Shown here piece after piece: positions 63,186 to 64,000 of a DNA stretch of 64,000 bases. How positions within the stretch are numbered: the stretch's first letter is position 1; every line of letters starts with the position of its first letter. Made by a program: the position numbers and the translations under genes. Source of the DNA: Halioglobus sp. (GTDB lineage Bacteria > Pseudomonadota > Gammaproteobacteria > Pseudomonadales > Halieaceae); contig JAQWNG010000034.1 in assembly GCA_029246385.1 (NCBI GenBank), positions 1 through 64,000 of the forward strand. Direction: 5' to 3'. Under the pieces are notes generated by a model, which was not told where the DNA came from, searched no databases, and saw only the letters and a program-made list of their open reading frames with translations.

Positions 63186-64000
63186 CTAAAGGAGTACATC
63201 TTCGACGACGGCGACCACATTGTCCGTCGTGAATCCAAAGTGTCGCATCAATTCATCGGCCGGCGCTGACTCGCCGAAAGTCGTCATGCCCACCACGCGT
63301 CCATCCAGACCGACATACTTGTGCCAGTAGTCTGCATGCAGCGCCTCAATTGCCACCCGAGCCAATATGTCGCTCGGCAACACCGCTTCTCGATAACCAG
63401 TATCCTGCTGCTCAAACAATTCGGCACAGGGCATCGATACTACGCGGGCATGCTTGCCCTTCGACGCCAGCTGCTCGGCTGCCGCAACCGCCAATTGAAC
63501 CTCAGAGCCAGTGGCAATTAAAATGACGTCGGGTGCGCCAGGGCAGTCTTTGAGCACATAAGCGCCGCGACTGATAGCGGCGACCTGTCCCTCATCACGA
63601 GGCTGATGGGGTAGCCCTTGGCGAGAAAAAACCAGTGCGCAGGGGCCGTCACGACGCTCAATAGCGACCTTCCAGGCTACTGCAGACTCCACAGCGTCGC
63701 ACGGGCGCCAGGTTTGCATGTTAGGGGTAGCACGCAGCGCAGTGAGCTGCTCGACCGGTTGGTGTGTCGGCCCATCTTCGCCGAGACCGATAGAGTCATG
63801 CGTGAAAACAAAAATGGATTGCTGCTTCATCAGCGCCGCCATGCGCACCGCATTGCGTGCATACTCCATAAAGATTAGGAAGGTTGCACCGTAGTTAATA
63901 AAGCCGCCGTGTAGTGCAATACCATTCATAATCGCCGCCATAGCAAACTCCCGAACGCCATAGTAAATATAATTACCGCTGGCATCCTTGGTACTTACAC
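63186..64000 (-). CDS. tkt: Transketolase, 5' end outside the window
   Basis: The visible C-terminal 271 codons read continuously past the edge: [61 protein letters not shown] (transketolase pyrimidine-binding domain and the catalytic His region), and [17 protein letters not shown] with the C-terminal domain. The ATG at 63941 is internal, not the start. The full protein is expected to be about 660 residues. It is first in the tkt-epd-pgk-fba block and supplies erythrose 4-phosphate to Epd. Confidence 0.95.
   Translation of the reverse strand, partial: VSTKDASGNYIYYGVREFAMAAIMNGIALHGGFINYGATFLIFMEYARNAVRMAALMKQQSIFVFTHDSIGLGEDGPTHQPVEQLTALRATPNMQTWRPCDAVESAVAWKVAIERRDGPCALVFSRQGLPHQPRDEGQVAAISRGAYVLKDCPGAPDVILIATGSEVQLAVAAAEQLASKGKHARVVSMPCAELFEQQDTGYREAVLPSDILARVAIEALHADYWHKYVGLDGRVVGMTTFGESAPADELMRHFGFTTDNVVAVVEDVLL

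Noticed and set aside
1-64000. Mobile elements, prophage, CRISPR, toxin-antitoxin or restriction genes
   Set aside because: Looked for integrase, transposase, Cas, phage structural and paired small-gene signatures on both strands; none seen. Gene content is core metabolism and envelope functions.
1-64000. tRNA and rRNA genes
   Set aside because: No intergenic gap shows a T-arm GGTTCRANNCC pattern with an acceptor stem; the GGTTCAAGGG at about 48665 belongs to 6S RNA.

Overview
The window reads as an ordinary chromosomal segment of a free-living, aerobic, probably marine gammaproteobacterium. Genes are densely packed and intergenic gaps are short. No integrase, transposase, insertion sequence, prophage, CRISPR array, rRNA or tRNA was seen. 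The gammaproteobacterial assignment rests on several conserved gene orders: TIGR02449-zapA-6S RNA-fau divergent from ygfB-pepP-ubiH-visC; rppH-ptsP; lgt-thyA-folA; tkt-epd-pgk-fba; and a Vibrio TonB2-like DUF3450-ttpC-exbB-exbD-exbD-tonB-TPR operon. A placement near the OM60/NOR5 or SAR92 (Cellvibrionales-like) groups is inference from the gene mix (exosortase H, acyl-CoA and valine catabolism, a TonB receptor next to a TPR-sulfotransferase) and was not tested.

Region by region. 1-2.6 kb holds envelope proteins (a DUF1254 protein cut by the window edge, an outer-membrane MetA-like protein, a DUF481 protein). 2.8-6.2 kb holds glutathione reductase, a TauE/SafE permease, and exosortase H with its partner membrane protein. 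6.2-13.9 kb is an acyl-CoA cluster that spells out lower valine degradation (isobutyryl-CoA dehydrogenase, enoyl-CoA hydratase, 3-hydroxyisobutyryl-CoA hydrolase, 3-hydroxyisobutyrate dehydrogenase). It starts with a CoA-acylating aldehyde dehydrogenase, lies downstream of a LysR regulator, and is followed by a divergent crotonase homologue. 14-25.9 kb is mixed metabolism: a DUF4136 lipoprotein, 2-hydroxyacid dehydrogenase, HIT protein, SDR, MFS exporter, UbiX, DEAD-box helicase, coniferyl-type aldehyde dehydrogenase, VOC protein, glycerophosphodiesterase and YjbR protein. 26-28.9 kb has pyruvate kinase, glucokinase and a cold-shock protein, ending in a strong bidirectional terminator. 29-34.6 kb is the seven-gene TonB energy-transduction operon. 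34.8-43.2 kb holds folate/dTMP synthesis, lipoprotein maturation, nitrogen-PTS enzyme I, RNA pyrophosphohydrolase, an rRNA methyltransferase and GcvH. 43.3-49.3 kb has ubiquinone hydroxylases, PepP, YgfB, cell-division ZapA and 6S RNA. 49.4-54.5 kb has threonine deaminase, ribose-5-phosphate isomerase, and a divergent pair of FAD-linked D-2-hydroxyacid dehydrogenase and SerA. 54.8-58.8 kb has a TonB-dependent receptor followed by a TPR-sulfotransferase. 58.9-64 kb holds an alpha/beta hydrolase and the fba-pgk-epd-tkt block, the last gene running off the window.

How they work together. Central carbon metabolism (glk, pyk, fba, pgk, epd, tkt, rpiA) and serine synthesis form one theme. Envelope energisation (TtpC/ExbB/ExbD/TonB) feeding a TonB receptor forms a second. 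Branched-chain acyl-CoA breakdown forms a third. I did not find a clearly undescribed multi-gene defence or mobile system. The best leads are the valine operon using a sulfoacetaldehyde/EutE-type acylating aldehyde dehydrogenase where mmsA would be expected, the tandem-ExbD TonB operon, the exosortase H pair without a visible substrate, the SerA/D-2-hydroxyglutarate dehydrogenase-like divergent pair, and several perfect palindromes in intergenic regions.
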